A stretch of DNA of 64,000 nucleotides from Pseudidiomarina homiensis (GTDB lineage Bacteria > Pseudomonadota > Gammaproteobacteria > Enterobacterales > Alteromonadaceae): contig NZ_PIPX01000002.1 in the NCBI RefSeq assembly GCF_003987225.1, forward strand, positions 344,481-408,480. The letters are read 5' to 3'. The position numbers and the translations under genes are program-made. The notes beneath the pieces were generated by a model. It made no database searches. It was not told where the DNA came from and worked only from the letters and a program-made list of their open reading frames with translations. This document shows, piece after piece, positions 27,525 through 35,966 of this stretch (positions are counted from its first letter, which is position 1; the number at the start of each line of letters is the position of its first letter).

Positions 27525-28059
27525 AGTGGAAGGTGATAGAGCTACGATTGCCTTGTTGTTCGATGAGTTGAATGCGCTCAATGGAGCTGTTACCGCAGCT
27601 TTCAATGTCTTGTACAAATTGCTGCAGTTGCTCTAATTTGGGCGTTAAGGTCAAACAGTCAGCGGCAAGTTGCACTGAAAAATTCTTATCGATCGCTTCG
27701 GCGTCGCCCTGTAAAACGGCGAGAAGGAGTTGTGCAATCACAGCACTACCGCGCATTGCCGTTTCGCCATCAGGCTGGATACCTGTCGCTGTGATCACCA
27801 GTCGTTGGTCTAACGGCTCCTTGGTATGCCACACCACTTTATCGGCGGCGACTGTTAAGGTGCCAGAACTCAGCAAAGCACGCGGTAACCCCTGGATCGT
27901 GCGTTGTTGTTCGAAGTCGACGGCAAAAGGCAATGGCTGCTGTTGCTGCTGCAAAAATGCAAGTACTTCCGGCGCTAATGGTTGCTCGTTGGCGTGCGCA
28001 CATGAGCTCCACAGCAGCGCGCCGATGATGAGAGTGCGAAGTAGGACACTCGGGGTCAT
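27493..28059 (-). CDS. LolA-like outer membrane lipoprotein carrier of the aryl polyene cluster (ApeL-like)
   Basis: A 188-residue periplasmic protein: signal peptide ending near CAHA (residue 23), then an incomplete beta-barrel pattern of the LolA/LolB type (FAVDFEQQRTI, LSSGTLTVAADKVVWHTKEP, LVITATGIQ). LolA members shuttle lipid-bearing molecules from inner to outer membrane; here the cargo is presumably the aryl polyene lipid. Its ATG overlaps the thioesterase stop (ATGA). Two cysteines near residues 133 and 155 might pair. Confidence 0.85.
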   Translation of the reverse strand: MTPSVLLRTLIIGALLWSSCAHANEQPLAPEVLAFLQQQQQPLPFAVDFEQQRTIQGLPRALLSSGTLTVAADKVVWHTKEPLDQRLVITATGIQPDGETAMRGSAVIAQLLLAVLQGDAEAIDKNFSVQLAADCLTLTPKLEQLQQFVQDIESCGNSSIERIQLIEQQGNRSSITFHYEAHNGVDTH

Positions 28060-28466
28060 GAGCGCTGTACTCCTAATTTATCGAACAATATATCGGGTGA
28101 CTCGAAGAGCATTTCTTCACTAGCAATATCGACCGCGACCTGAATACTTGTTGCCTTGGTGAGGACTTTTTGCGTATCACAACAACGAATCACATAGTCA
28201 ATACGTAGGCGATGCTCCCACTCGGTGAGTTTGGCGATGACCTCAATGTCCTGGCCATAGCGTGCTGAAGCGACATATTTAAGGCGCAAATCAACAATCG
28301 GCCATAGGTGACCATTGGCCTTCATAGTGGGGTAATCATAGTCGAATTGACGCAAGAGCTCGCTGCGAGCCATCTCCATGTACTTAACGTAATGACCGTG
28401 CCACACCACATGCATAGCATCGACGTCAAAAAATGGCACATTAATTTTTAAGCGCGCTTCAAACAT
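28056..28466 (-). CDS. Acyl-CoA/ACP thioesterase, 4HBT hotdog family (ApeK-like)
   Basis: A 136-residue hotdog thioesterase. The active-site region DVDAMHVVWHGHYVKYMEMAR carries the 4-hydroxybenzoyl-CoA thioesterase-type Asp and the H-x-x-Y pattern. It probably releases or proofreads acyl chains in the APE pathway. The chosen ATG lies two bases after the ammonia-lyase stop; a longer frame would overlap that gene by 49 bases and lacks family support. It overlaps the LolA-like gene by four bases. Confidence 0.87.
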   Translation of the reverse strand: MFEARLKINVPFFDVDAMHVVWHGHYVKYMEMARSELLRQFDYDYPTMKANGHLWPIVDLRLKYVASARYGQDIEVIAKLTEWEHRLRIDYVIRCCDTQKVLTKATSIQVAVDIASEEMLFESPDILFDKLGVQRS

Positions 28467-28468
28467 GC

Positions 28469-30010
28469 TTAGTCCTTGTATAGATCCCAACGTTGCTGAC
28501 GAATTTGTTCCAGCCAATAACGTAATTCCGATTCTAACGGGCGATCTTCGTCAATCAGTGCAAACTCTTGGGCGATATCCGCCAGCATTGCCTCAATCGC
28601 AGCGGCTGGCTTACGTAAGTCAGGATTCTCGCGGCGCCGTAGTTGCACACCTTGATAAGCCGCCAGTAACGTTGCTACTAAAACTTGTTCGGTCAGTTCA
28701 AGTACACGTAGACAGTCTCGCGCCGCAATAGTGCCCATGCTGACCTTATCTTGATTGTGGCATTCGGTAGAACGCGAAAATACACTCGCTGGCATGGTTA
28801 ACTTCAACGCTTCTGCGGTCCATGCCGAACAACCAATTTGCAAAGCTTTGAAGCCATGGTTAATGGTCGCGCGTTGGCCCGTGGCCGCTGACAAGTTGGC
28901 CGGCAGCCCATTGTTCATTTTGGTATCCATGAGCAAAGCCATCTGGCGGTCGTGTAAGTCGGCGAGGTTAGCCACTGCAGTTTTCATGCTGTCCATGACC
29001 ATCGCAATGTGGCCACCGTAGAAATGGCCGCCATGCAATACGTGTTCGCCGATACCGTCGATGATTGGGTTGTCATTGGCACTGTTCAGTTCGTTCTCAA
29101 TGGTTTCCGCAAACCACGGCAAGGCATCGCGCAAAACCCCAATAATATGTGGCGCACAACGAATGGAGTAACGGTCTTGTAACCGATCCGAGTTACGAGG
29201 GTGCTCGACATGATTGATGTCTTGCTGAATCCAGCGCGCAACTTCTTGTTGTCCACGGTGCGGTTTGACCGCAAACAGCAGTTCATCAAAGTGGTTACTG
29301 TTACCATCCAGGGCAATACTGGCAAGCGCTGTAACTCGAGTGGATAACTGACTTAAGTACTCAGCGCGATGCCACGCTTGGCAAGCGAGTGCGGTCATCA
29401 CCGCAGTGCCATTCATGATCGCAAGACCTTCTTTGGGACGTAAGGTGAGCGGGGCAAGATTGAGTTTCGCGAATGCTTCTTTACTGGAGAGCGTTTGCGC
29501 CCCAAACCGAACATCGCGCTCGCCAATGAGCGCACCCGCTACGTAAGACAACGGGGTCAAGTCACCACTGGCGCCAACGCTGCCTTCTTCGGGGATCAAC
29601 GGCAGTACGTTTGCGTTGATCATTAGCACCAAACGTTCCAGCAGTTCCCAACTTACGCCAGAATAACCTTGCGCCAACGAGCACAGGCGTGTGGCTAAAA
29701 TCGCGCGGACGCTATCATCAGCAAAATGCCGGCCAAGTCCACAGCCGTGGAAGCGCGTCAAATGGATCGGTAGTTCGTGGGCGAGTTCGGTCGGTACGGT
29801 GACCGTGCAGCTATCCCCGTAGCCCGTCGTAACGCCATAGATAACGCCATCTTCGCGTAATAACGTATCCAAAAAACGGGTACCCGCAGCAATACGCTCA
29901 CGCAAACTAGGGTCCTCACTTAGCTGCGCTTGGGCTTTGCCTTGGCTTAGGCGAATGATGTCGTTGATGGTTGTGCGTTTACCACCAAACTGAACGTTCT
30001 CAATCGGCAT
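28469..30010 (-). CDS. Aromatic amino acid ammonia-lyase of the aryl polyene cluster
   Basis: A 513-residue MIO-dependent lyase that removes ammonia from an aromatic amino acid to give the aryl-acrylate starter. The cofactor-forming Ala147-Ser148-Gly149 lies in GSVGASGDLTPL, and the catalytic Tyr58 in YGVTTGYG. The substrate-selecting dyad aligns as Phe87-His88 (LTRFHGCG), not Ser-His as in histidine ammonia-lyases, so tyrosine or phenylalanine is more likely than histidine. The product would be p-coumarate or cinnamate, activated by the AMP ligase of the same operon. Database names will often say HutH. The start overlaps the acyltransferase gene by 11 bases. Confidence 0.9.
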   Translation of the reverse strand: MPIENVQFGGKRTTINDIIRLSQGKAQAQLSEDPSLRERIAAGTRFLDTLLREDGVIYGVTTGYGDSCTVTVPTELAHELPIHLTRFHGCGLGRHFADDSVRAILATRLCSLAQGYSGVSWELLERLVLMINANVLPLIPEEGSVGASGDLTPLSYVAGALIGERDVRFGAQTLSSKEAFAKLNLAPLTLRPKEGLAIMNGTAVMTALACQAWHRAEYLSQLSTRVTALASIALDGNSNHFDELLFAVKPHRGQQEVARWIQQDINHVEHPRNSDRLQDRYSIRCAPHIIGVLRDALPWFAETIENELNSANDNPIIDGIGEHVLHGGHFYGGHIAMVMDSMKTAVANLADLHDRQMALLMDTKMNNGLPANLSAATGQRATINHGFKALQIGCSAWTAEALKLTMPASVFSRSTECHNQDKVSMGTIAARDCLRVLELTEQVLVATLLAAYQGVQLRRRENPDLRKPAAAIEAMLADIAQEFALIDEDRPLESELRYWLEQIRQQRWDLYKD

Positions 30011-30959
30011 TACCTACTGTTCCTTCTGTCTGTTGTTGCCAAAAGTCGAAAAAATTAAACCATTGGTACGGGTAACGTTGACACAAATTCTCTAGTTGCG
30101 CGATGTATTGCGCTAAAATTGCTTCGATATGCTGATGTCGACTGCGGCGCGGTAAGTGGAGTTGCTCGGTAACAAAATCTAAGTGCAAGTCATAGCCCTG
30201 ACCGTTCGCATTGCGCACGCAGAATAAAAAATAAACCGGGCATTCCAAAATACTGGCTAAAACCCAAGGACCGATTGCGAACTGTGCGGGCTCGCCAAGA
30301 AAGTCGTGGGTAATACTTTGGCTGGGGTCGGTGACCGAAGTGCGATCGCCAACAATCACCACAAACTCACCTTGATCGACGCGCTCACGCAACATGATGG
30401 CGAGTCCCATGTCGATGTTGGTGACCTGAATAACATCCACAGCGACGTTTGGATTGAGTTCGCGTAAGGCGCGATTAAAGGCTTGTGCATGCTCGGTAAA
30501 AACCAATACATTCATGCGCTTACAATAACTACTACTGGCAATTGCGCGTGCCACTTCCAAGTTACCTAAATGGCTGCCGATAAGAATCCCGCCCTCAGGT
30601 CGTTGCTCGAGGTCACGAAAATGGGTGTTACCGCAGTTTTTGACATGCCGCTTGTTAATTCGTCCAATCCAAGCGTCTGTCTTAGCTAATGAGGCAAGAC
30701 CAAACTGCCAGAAATGTTTTAAACTGTTACGCCACGTTGGCAGCTTTTGAAATGGTGAAGCTTTACCGCTATACCCGTGAAGTTTGCGCAAATAAGCCAT
30801 CGACGCTTTCCGAGCGGTGGTCCCGGTAAGGAAAAAATAGAAAATGACTGGCGCCAGCACGAGGCGCATGAGTATATGCCCGCCGTACTTGTATGCACGC
30901 AACACAATCAAAATACCCAAGTAATTGCCGCGTTCTTTGGTGGTCGCCCAGTGCTTCAT
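30000..30959 (-). CDS. LpxL-type lysophospholipid/lipid acyltransferase of the aryl polyene cluster
   Basis: A 319-residue inner-membrane acyltransferase of the LpxL/HtrB family. The H-x4-E catalytic motif is present (SHLGNLE), followed by a conserved GDRT. A hydrophobic helix lies near residues 18-45. In APE clusters this enzyme probably helps attach acyl or polyene chains to the lipid anchor. I chose the ATG giving MKHWATTK, which overlaps the glycosyltransferase stop as ATGA; the longer frame merely reads through that gene. Confidence 0.88.
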   Translation of the reverse strand: MKHWATTKERGNYLGILIVLRAYKYGGHILMRLVLAPVIFYFFLTGTTARKASMAYLRKLHGYSGKASPFQKLPTWRNSLKHFWQFGLASLAKTDAWIGRINKRHVKNCGNTHFRDLEQRPEGGILIGSHLGNLEVARAIASSSYCKRMNVLVFTEHAQAFNRALRELNPNVAVDVIQVTNIDMGLAIMLRERVDQGEFVVIVGDRTSVTDPSQSITHDFLGEPAQFAIGPWVLASILECPVYFLFCVRNANGQGYDLHLDFVTEQLHLPRRSRHQHIEAILAQYIAQLENLCQRYPYQWFNFFDFWQQQTEGTVGNAD

Positions 30960-31699
30960 GCTGCGCTCCGACGCAATCGTCGTGCCATAAGGCGTGGAGC
31001 CCTCAGCAACATGCCAAAAAACAAGCGGGTGTGCATTTTTGAAATAAGCCAATTATCGGCAAAACCCTGGAAGTGCGAGCGGCCACCCTCGGGGTAAATC
31101 ACTCGGGTCGGAATAAACCGCACTGGTACGCCGCGCCAGTACATGCGCACCATAATTTCAATATCAAAATCCATGCGGTTACCTGGCCGGTGTTCGGCAA
31201 TCGCTTCGAGGGTTGCCGCGAGCGGATAAACACGAAAACCACACATGGTATCTTTGACCTGCAAGGACAAGGTTTCGATATGCACCCAAAAATGGGTGAT
31301 CTTACGGCCAAACTTACGTGCGGTTGGAATCGATGCGTCGTACTGAGGCGCGCCGCTGATAAGGGCTTCGGGATGTTGTTCGGCTTGTCGCCAGAACTCT
31401 GGGATATCGCCCGTATCGTGTTGACCATCAGCATCAATTTGTAAGCCATGGGTCATTCCCGCTGCATATGCTTGTTCAAACCCTGCCATGACCGCGGCGC
31501 CTTTACCTGAGTTTTGCGGTAAGGTGTGCAAGTGCAGTAAAGGGGTGCGTTCAACGAGCTTGCTGAGTTCTTGTTTGGTGGCGGCATCGGAGCCGTCATC
31601 CACAATAAAAATGGGCAGTTGGAACGGACTCAACGCCGCTACCGTGGCTGCGATCGTTTCGTGATGGTTATAAATTGGAATAATGAAACAAGCGTGCAT
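30956..31699 (-). CDS. Family 2 glycosyltransferase of the aryl polyene cluster (ApeJ-like)
   Basis: A 247-residue GT-A glycosyltransferase of family 2: IIPIYNHHETI at the N-terminus, VDDGSD for nucleotide binding, QIDADGQHD as the DxD-type metal site, and an acceptor-side helix with CGFRVYP. No multi-helix membrane domain is present; there is one weakly hydrophobic segment at the C-terminus. It probably adds a sugar to the anchor of the polyene. It begins four bases after the small dehydratase gene. Confidence 0.88.
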   Translation of the reverse strand: MHACFIIPIYNHHETIAATVAALSPFQLPIFIVDDGSDAATKQELSKLVERTPLLHLHTLPQNSGKGAAVMAGFEQAYAAGMTHGLQIDADGQHDTGDIPEFWRQAEQHPEALISGAPQYDASIPTARKFGRKITHFWVHIETLSLQVKDTMCGFRVYPLAATLEAIAEHRPGNRMDFDIEIMVRMYWRGVPVRFIPTRVIYPEGGRSHFQGFADNWLISKMHTRLFFGMLLRAPRLMARRLRRSAA

Positions 31700-31703
31700 A
31701 AGG

Positions 31704-32072
31704 TCAATTCGCTTCGGTAAAAATGAGACGGCCAGACGAGTAGGCTTGGTCGTTATGGTGATAACGGAAAACGACGCAGTCGGCGCGTTTCCACTCCAAG
31801 CTCAAGGTCACGTCCGCCTTTGGTAAAATCATATCGTTAAACTTTAACACTTCGATTTGCTGAACTGTGCGAGGTGTTTGCCAATGGTCTGCAGCGAGTT
31901 GGATCGCCCAGTCGAGTTGCGTCACGCCAGGTAATAGCGGCGCTTCTGGGAAGTGGCCTTGCAGGTAGAGACAATCGGGTGCAAGCGTAAAGTGCGCGAC
32001 TAAGTGAGGACGCCCGTTGGTATCTTGAAACTCGGTGAGCTCGGTAAAATCTGGGTAGGTAACGTTCATCAA
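31704..32072 (-). CDS. Small hotdog-fold dehydratase of the aryl polyene cluster (ApeI-like)
   Basis: A 122-residue FabA/FabZ-type hotdog protein. The active-site segment reads LQGHFPEAPLLPGVTQLDW, keeping the His and the PG turn; the usual Glu/Asp on the helix is Asp. It would dehydrate 3-hydroxyacyl-ACP intermediates alongside the dehydratase at 21.7-22.2 kb. Two in-frame ATGs three bases apart leave the start uncertain by one residue. It follows the ligase gene by 11 bases. Confidence 0.85.
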   Translation of the reverse strand: MMNVTYPDFTELTEFQDTNGRPHLVAHFTLAPDCLYLQGHFPEAPLLPGVTQLDWAIQLAADHWQTPRTVQQIEVLKFNDMILPKADVTLSLEWKRADCVVFRYHHNDQAYSSGRLIFTEAN

Positions 32073-32083
32073 TCGCTCTCTTA

Positions 32084-33388
32084 TTAACTTGCTTCGAACA
32101 GTTGTTGCAACATAGCTAACGTGGTTTTGCCACTCGCGTTACAAGGTAATGTGTCAACATAGCGGAACTTACGCGGTAACACGACTTTATCGAAGCGTTG
32201 TTGCAAATGCTCACGGATCTTGCGGCGCATGTCTAAACGTCCCTCTTGAGCAAGTTGCTGTTGTCCTGCCGCTGTCAACACGAGGACTAAGCCAAGGGTA
32301 GTTCGCGGTTGGTAAAGTTGACAGGACTTTGCTTTGTCAATCCAGGGGTGCGCTTCACAGAAGCGTTCAAGTTCTGCCAGCGAAACGCGTTTTTCGGCAA
32401 TTTTCACAATACGGTCAGCACGACCTAATACGTTGAATTCATCAGGGCTAATCAACTCCACCTTATCTGACGTCGTGAAGAGCGTGTGATCGGGTAGGTG
32501 CGGCGACCGCAGTTGCAGGCAATGCTCATTATTCACGCCGATTTCGACATTCGTAAAGCGGCGGAATGCTGTTGTTGTAGCGCTGCGCTGCCGCCAACCG
32601 ATACCACCGGTTTCGGTACTGCCATAGATTTCGAACGGGGCGGCGAGGCCAGCGCCGATAAAACGCTGTGGTACCTGATCAGCAAGAGGTCCTCCCGAGG
32701 AAAACACGGCACGCAAGCGCGTTGGGTGGTGCTGCATGTGCGTAAGGTCGTCGAAGCGCTCGAGATGTGCTGGACTACTAACGATACAATAAGCATTTGC
32801 TTGTTGATGGTATTGTTGCCACTGCTCAAGGTATTCCACGCGTTGCGCGACCAAACACCGGCCGGCGCAAACCGGCCAAATAACGGTAAAGAGCAGCCCA
32901 TAGATGTGTTGATGTGAGATCGTCGTTATCACCTCTGCATCGCGCAATGTTTCACCAAAGGTCGATTCAAGGGTTTGCACTTCATTAAAGAGTTGTCGCG
33001 CAGATTTACGAATTGCTTGGGGTTCACCACTTGAGCCTGAAGTGAATAATGTCAAAGTGGTTATGAGTCGGCCACTGAGTGGCTTCAGCTCCGCTGACTG
33101 AACAGCTTGAGGGAGCTGGGGCGGCAATTCGGCGTCGATGACCGTAGACACTAAGCGCAACGTTTCGCTGTGGTTATTTTGCGGCATGACCGGTTGGCGG
33201 TTTTCGGCAAGTAAAGCAAAGAACCACACGGTAAAACGATAGCTATCGCCATCAAATAGCAACCAACGTTGCTCTGAACGCGCCTTAAGCCACTGCCGTG
33301 CAGCTTGAACATCGACGTGAAATCCATGCCAAGGTGCAGTCTTTGGTAGGTTGAGGAACCAATTAGTGGTGTCGCTTTTTAACCACAT
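32084..33388 (-). CDS. Acyl-CoA/ACP synthetase (AMP-forming ligase) of the aryl polyene cluster (ApeH-like)
   Basis: A 434-residue ANL-superfamily enzyme that would adenylate the aryl-acrylate starter and load it onto an ACP. The ATP loop is TSGSSGEPQAIRKS, the A5 motif is YGSTETGG, and the C-terminal lid carries GRADRIVKIAEKRV. The chain is shorter than typical acyl-CoA ligases (about 500), as usual in APE clusters. Its start overlaps the membrane protein gene by 26 bases. Confidence 0.9.
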   Translation of the reverse strand: MWLKSDTTNWFLNLPKTAPWHGFHVDVQAARQWLKARSEQRWLLFDGDSYRFTVWFFALLAENRQPVMPQNNHSETLRLVSTVIDAELPPQLPQAVQSAELKPLSGRLITTLTLFTSGSSGEPQAIRKSARQLFNEVQTLESTFGETLRDAEVITTISHQHIYGLLFTVIWPVCAGRCLVAQRVEYLEQWQQYHQQANAYCIVSSPAHLERFDDLTHMQHHPTRLRAVFSSGGPLADQVPQRFIGAGLAAPFEIYGSTETGGIGWRQRSATTTAFRRFTNVEIGVNNEHCLQLRSPHLPDHTLFTTSDKVELISPDEFNVLGRADRIVKIAEKRVSLAELERFCEAHPWIDKAKSCQLYQPRTTLGLVLVLTAAGQQQLAQEGRLDMRRKIREHLQQRFDKVVLPRKFRYVDTLPCNASGKTTLAMLQQLFEAS

Positions 33389-33911
33389 AGCGAATACCTA
33401 ATTCGATCGTGAAGATGAGAGCCATCAATACATATGCAATGACGCCGTTGTACCAAGTCCAAACACTTAGGTTAGCTTGTGTTGCGGTCCACCATGCAAT
33501 GCTGCCATTCAGCAAAAAGAAAAGTGTCCAAACGATCGTTACTTTTTCTGTGTAGCTTACTGCAGCGGGCGATAGCTCTCCTTCCATGGCACATGCTAAG
33601 CGCGTAATAATTGCCGGCTTACGCCAAAGTGAGCTGGCAAAAAGTATCAAAAAGCCAAGGTTCATCCATACCGGATAAAACAATGCCCCTGCCTGTGGGC
33701 CGAGTAGCCAAGCTCCGATGACGACACAAAGGGTTGCGAAGAGCACGACGTAACTACGCGGCTGTTGCCAGTCAGCAAGCCACACTTGTGGTATGACAAA
33801 TAAACACAGTAACCACCATAAATGTTGGCTGTAACCTGCGTGCACTAATCCTGCAACCCAAAGCGGGTAGGTAGCAAGACATAGGTAAGAGAGAGCACGC
33901 AGAATTCGCAT
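33363..33911 (-). CDS. Polytopic membrane protein of the aryl polyene cluster (COG4648-like)
   Basis: A 182-residue integral membrane protein with about six hydrophobic segments separated by short loops and a basic C-terminus (RYVVKKRHH). Proteins like this lie between the ACP and ligase genes in many APE clusters. No catalytic motif is visible, so the function is unknown; help in lipid presentation to the synthase is a guess. The start is two bases after the second ACP stop, and the end overlaps the ligase start. Confidence 0.82.
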   Translation of the reverse strand: MRILRALSYLCLATYPLWVAGLVHAGYSQHLWWLLCLFVIPQVWLADWQQPRSYVVLFATLCVVIGAWLLGPQAGALFYPVWMNLGFLILFASSLWRKPAIITRLACAMEGELSPAAVSYTEKVTIVWTLFFLLNGSIAWWTATQANLSVWTWYNGVIAYVLMALIFTIELGIRYVVKKRHH

Positions 33912-33913
33912 GG

Positions 33914-34174
33914 TTACGCTGGTTCGTGCATGAGTTTGACGACCTCATTGACGACATCTTCGACGGTACGTACCGCTTTAAATGCATCTGGACTGATCTT
34001 CTTTCCGGTAATCTCACGTAACTTCACTACGAGGTCTACTGCATCGATGCTGTCGAGATCGAGATCTTGGTATAGATTGGCGTCTAACTTGATCTCTTCA
34101 GCATCGATCTCAAAGTCCTCCGTGAGGATTTGTACAAGTTGTTGATAAACGTCTTCTTTGGTTTCCATGGTCAT
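33914..34174 (-). CDS. Acyl carrier protein of the aryl polyene cluster (second)
   Basis: An 86-residue acidic ACP. The phosphopantetheine attachment serine is Ser42 in DLDLDSIDAVDL. AAGGG lies six bases before the chosen ATG; a second ATG six bases later is possible. Together with the first ACP it corresponds to the ApeE/ApeF pair, one of which accepts the starter and the other the extender chain in characterised systems. Which is which cannot be told here. Confidence 0.92.
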   Translation of the reverse strand: MTMETKEDVYQQLVQILTEDFEIDAEEIKLDANLYQDLDLDSIDAVDLVVKLREITGKKISPDAFKAVRTVEDVVNEVVKLMHEPA

Positions 34175-34176
34175 TC

Positions 34177-34443
34177 TTATCCCTTGTGACTGGCAACGAA
34201 GTCGGCCAACGTATCTACGCTGTAAAAATGTTTCTTGGTGTCTTCAGAGTTTGCGTCTAATTTGACATCAAACTTCTTTTTGATGGCTAAGCCCAGCTCA
34301 AGCGCATCAATTGAATCGAGGTCGAGGCCGTCATCGTCATCGCTGAAAAGCGGTGCGCTGTCTTTGATGTCGGCAACGGTAATATCTTCCAAATCGAGTG
34401 CTTCGATAATGAGTGTTTTAAGCTCAAGTTTTAAAGTTTCCAT
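34177..34443 (-). CDS. Acyl carrier protein of the aryl polyene cluster (first)
   Basis: An 88-residue acidic ACP with attachment serine Ser44 in GLDLDSIDALEL, preceded by an unusual four-Asp run (SDDDDG). The chosen ATG (METLKLE) lies within the acyltransferase gene end, overlapping by 20 bases; the longer frame adds a non-ACP leader. The second ACP starts two bases after the stop, so the two are certainly cotranscribed. Confidence 0.92.
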   Translation of the reverse strand: METLKLELKTLIIEALDLEDITVADIKDSAPLFSDDDDGLDLDSIDALELGLAIKKKFDVKLDANSEDTKKHFYSVDTLADFVASHKG

Positions 34444-35221
34444 TACTTTCGAGTACCTTATTGTAATAATCTTCGAGATCCCGTGTGAGCTTGCGCGCGG
34501 CAATACTGGGTTGCTCAGTCTGGTAGCCGGTTGTCGGCACGCTACGTAAAAACTCTATGGTTAGCGTTGGCTTGGTTTTTGGCGCACAGTACCAAGGCTC
34601 ATTTTTTATCAATGTGACGGGGTCACAGCAAATACGTAACGCCGTCATGTCATTTTTGGTACGCAACGCAAGATTTGCCGGCCCCCGTTGAAACCGAAAG
34701 GGTTGACCCGGTTCTGTACGTGTCCCCTCAGGAAAAATAATAAGGTTATTGCCTTGTGCAAGTGAACGCTCACAATCATCAACTAAACCTTCGGGATCGC
34801 CATTGCTGATGTAACCGGACGATTTTATCACACCTCGCATAAAAGGATTACGCCAAAGGTGCGCCTTAACCACACAGTCGGCATTGGGCACAAATGAAAT
34901 GAGTGCCACGATATCAATCAAGCAGGGGTGGTTGGCAATGATCACTTGGCCGCGGCAGTTTTGCAGTTGCTGACGTGCGGGAAAAGCGAAGTTAAAGACG
35001 CCAGTAAAGCGCATGAAGCCAATGAAAAAACGGAATGTCGTTTGCACCATGGCTTTCGCCATTTGCTGCTGACGTTGGGGATCACCGTAGGCGCGTAACT
35101 TCAATAACGGCAGTGTGGTGAGAGACATCACCAGCCCACCTAAGCCAAAAACGACAAAACAGAGACCGGTCGCAAGACGCCGCCAAGTGTGCTGTAAAAA
35201 GTGCACAGATCTAGCCCACAT
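34424..35221 (-). CDS. PlsC-type 1-acylglycerol-3-phosphate acyltransferase of the aryl polyene cluster
   Basis: A 265-residue membrane-bound acyltransferase. The H-x4-D motif (NHPCLIDI) and the FPEGTR phosphate-binding motif are both present, and there is a hydrophobic N-terminal anchor (about residues 12-40). It probably helps build the lipid anchor that carries the polyene. The ATG giving MWARSVHF follows GGAGC and overlaps the chain-length-factor stop by 11 bases; the longer frame lies wholly within that gene. Confidence 0.88.
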   Translation of the reverse strand: MWARSVHFLQHTWRRLATGLCFVVFGLGGLVMSLTTLPLLKLRAYGDPQRQQQMAKAMVQTTFRFFIGFMRFTGVFNFAFPARQQLQNCRGQVIIANHPCLIDIVALISFVPNADCVVKAHLWRNPFMRGVIKSSGYISNGDPEGLVDDCERSLAQGNNLIIFPEGTRTEPGQPFRFQRGPANLALRTKNDMTALRICCDPVTLIKNEPWYCAPKTKPTLTIEFLRSVPTTGYQTEQPSIAARKLTRDLEDYYNKVLESNGNFKT

Positions 35222-35876
35222 ACCAGCTCCAAGCTTGCTTTCCTTGCAGTTGAACTTCGCCTTGGCCATGTTGGCTGATGAGTTGATGCAGTTGTTGCAC
35301 GGGTTCTAACAGGCCGGTCTTTTCAGCGCTAGGTTTCGCTTCAAATTGTAGTGGGTGGCCTTGCTGACTGCTCAATAACACCGCCATCGCAAAAGCTTGT
35401 TCAGGTAACTCTGCATGCTTGGTATAAGGTTCTGGCGGCGGTTCATCGGCATAGATGAACAGTACTTCTGGACTCTGTTGAAGCTGCAATAAAGCTTCCA
35501 ACCAGCCCATGGCAAATGAGTCGTCGCCAGCGGCTACCGTAGTCATTGCCGCGGTATTGTCGAGCAAAATACTCAGTTGCCCAAGTGCCGCATTGTTGAC
35601 TGACAAACTAAATTGGGTGGGCGATAGCTGCTGTTCGTCTGCGAGATCATGTAAAAGACGAATTGTCCGATGTAAGTCACCGTGTTGTGTTGCCAGCACA
35701 ATAGGCGTGTTTGCTACTTGTGGAGAGTCGGCAATCAATTGATAGACCACCCGTACTAAGAGTTTTGCGTACGGGCTTAAACGCCGACGCGTTCCCGCGG
35801 GAAGCTCTCGCAGTATCGTGTCGACAACGACATCGTCTTGTAGCGCTAAGGCACTGGCCTTGGTGAATGCTTGCAT
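35211..35876 (-). CDS. Beta-ketoacyl synthase chain length factor (ApeC-like), first gene of the aryl polyene operon
   Basis: A 221-residue protein corresponding only to the N-terminal half of a ketosynthase. The region where a ketosynthase has its active Cys reads SLSVNNAALGQLSILL, so the Cys is absent, as in chain-length factors. In characterised APE systems such a protein pairs with a full ketosynthase and sets chain length. It is short and not broken: the end runs directly into the coupled acyltransferase start. A promoter lies about 38 bases before the inferred mRNA leader, making this the first gene of the operon. Confidence 0.83.
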   Translation of the reverse strand: MQAFTKASALALQDDVVVDTILRELPAGTRRRLSPYAKLLVRVVYQLIADSPQVANTPIVLATQHGDLHRTIRLLHDLADEQQLSPTQFSLSVNNAALGQLSILLDNTAAMTTVAAGDDSFAMGWLEALLQLQQSPEVLFIYADEPPPEPYTKHAELPEQAFAMAVLLSSQQGHPLQFEAKPSAEKTGLLEPVQQLHQLISQHGQGEVQLQGKQAWSWYVG

Positions 35877-35920
35877 GGGCGGCGATTGATTGAGTTTGAA
35901 TGTATAAAAAAAGAAGCGGG

Positions 35921-35949
35921 ATAATACACAAAGCCGCTGATCTTTTCAA
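35921..35949 (-). promoter_or_regulatory. Predicted sigma-70 promoter of the aryl polyene operon
   Basis: On the minus strand, TTGAAA (35944-35949) and TATTAT (35921-35926) are separated by 17 bases, each matching consensus at five of six positions. Transcription would begin near 35914, giving a leader of about 38 bases before the chain-length-factor ATG. It lies in the 90-base gap after the START-domain gene. Confidence 0.65.
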
Positions 35950-35966
35950 AAACTTAACACTTGCAT

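Noticed and set aside
28469..30010. Histidine ammonia-lyase HutH of histidine breakdown.
   Set aside because: The selectivity dyad is Phe-His, no other hut gene is present, and the gene lies within a complete aryl polyene operon.
34424..35269. The full open frame of the PlsC-type acyltransferase, including about 16 extra residues.
   Set aside because: The extra part lies within the chain-length-factor gene, and a good binding site precedes the internal ATG.
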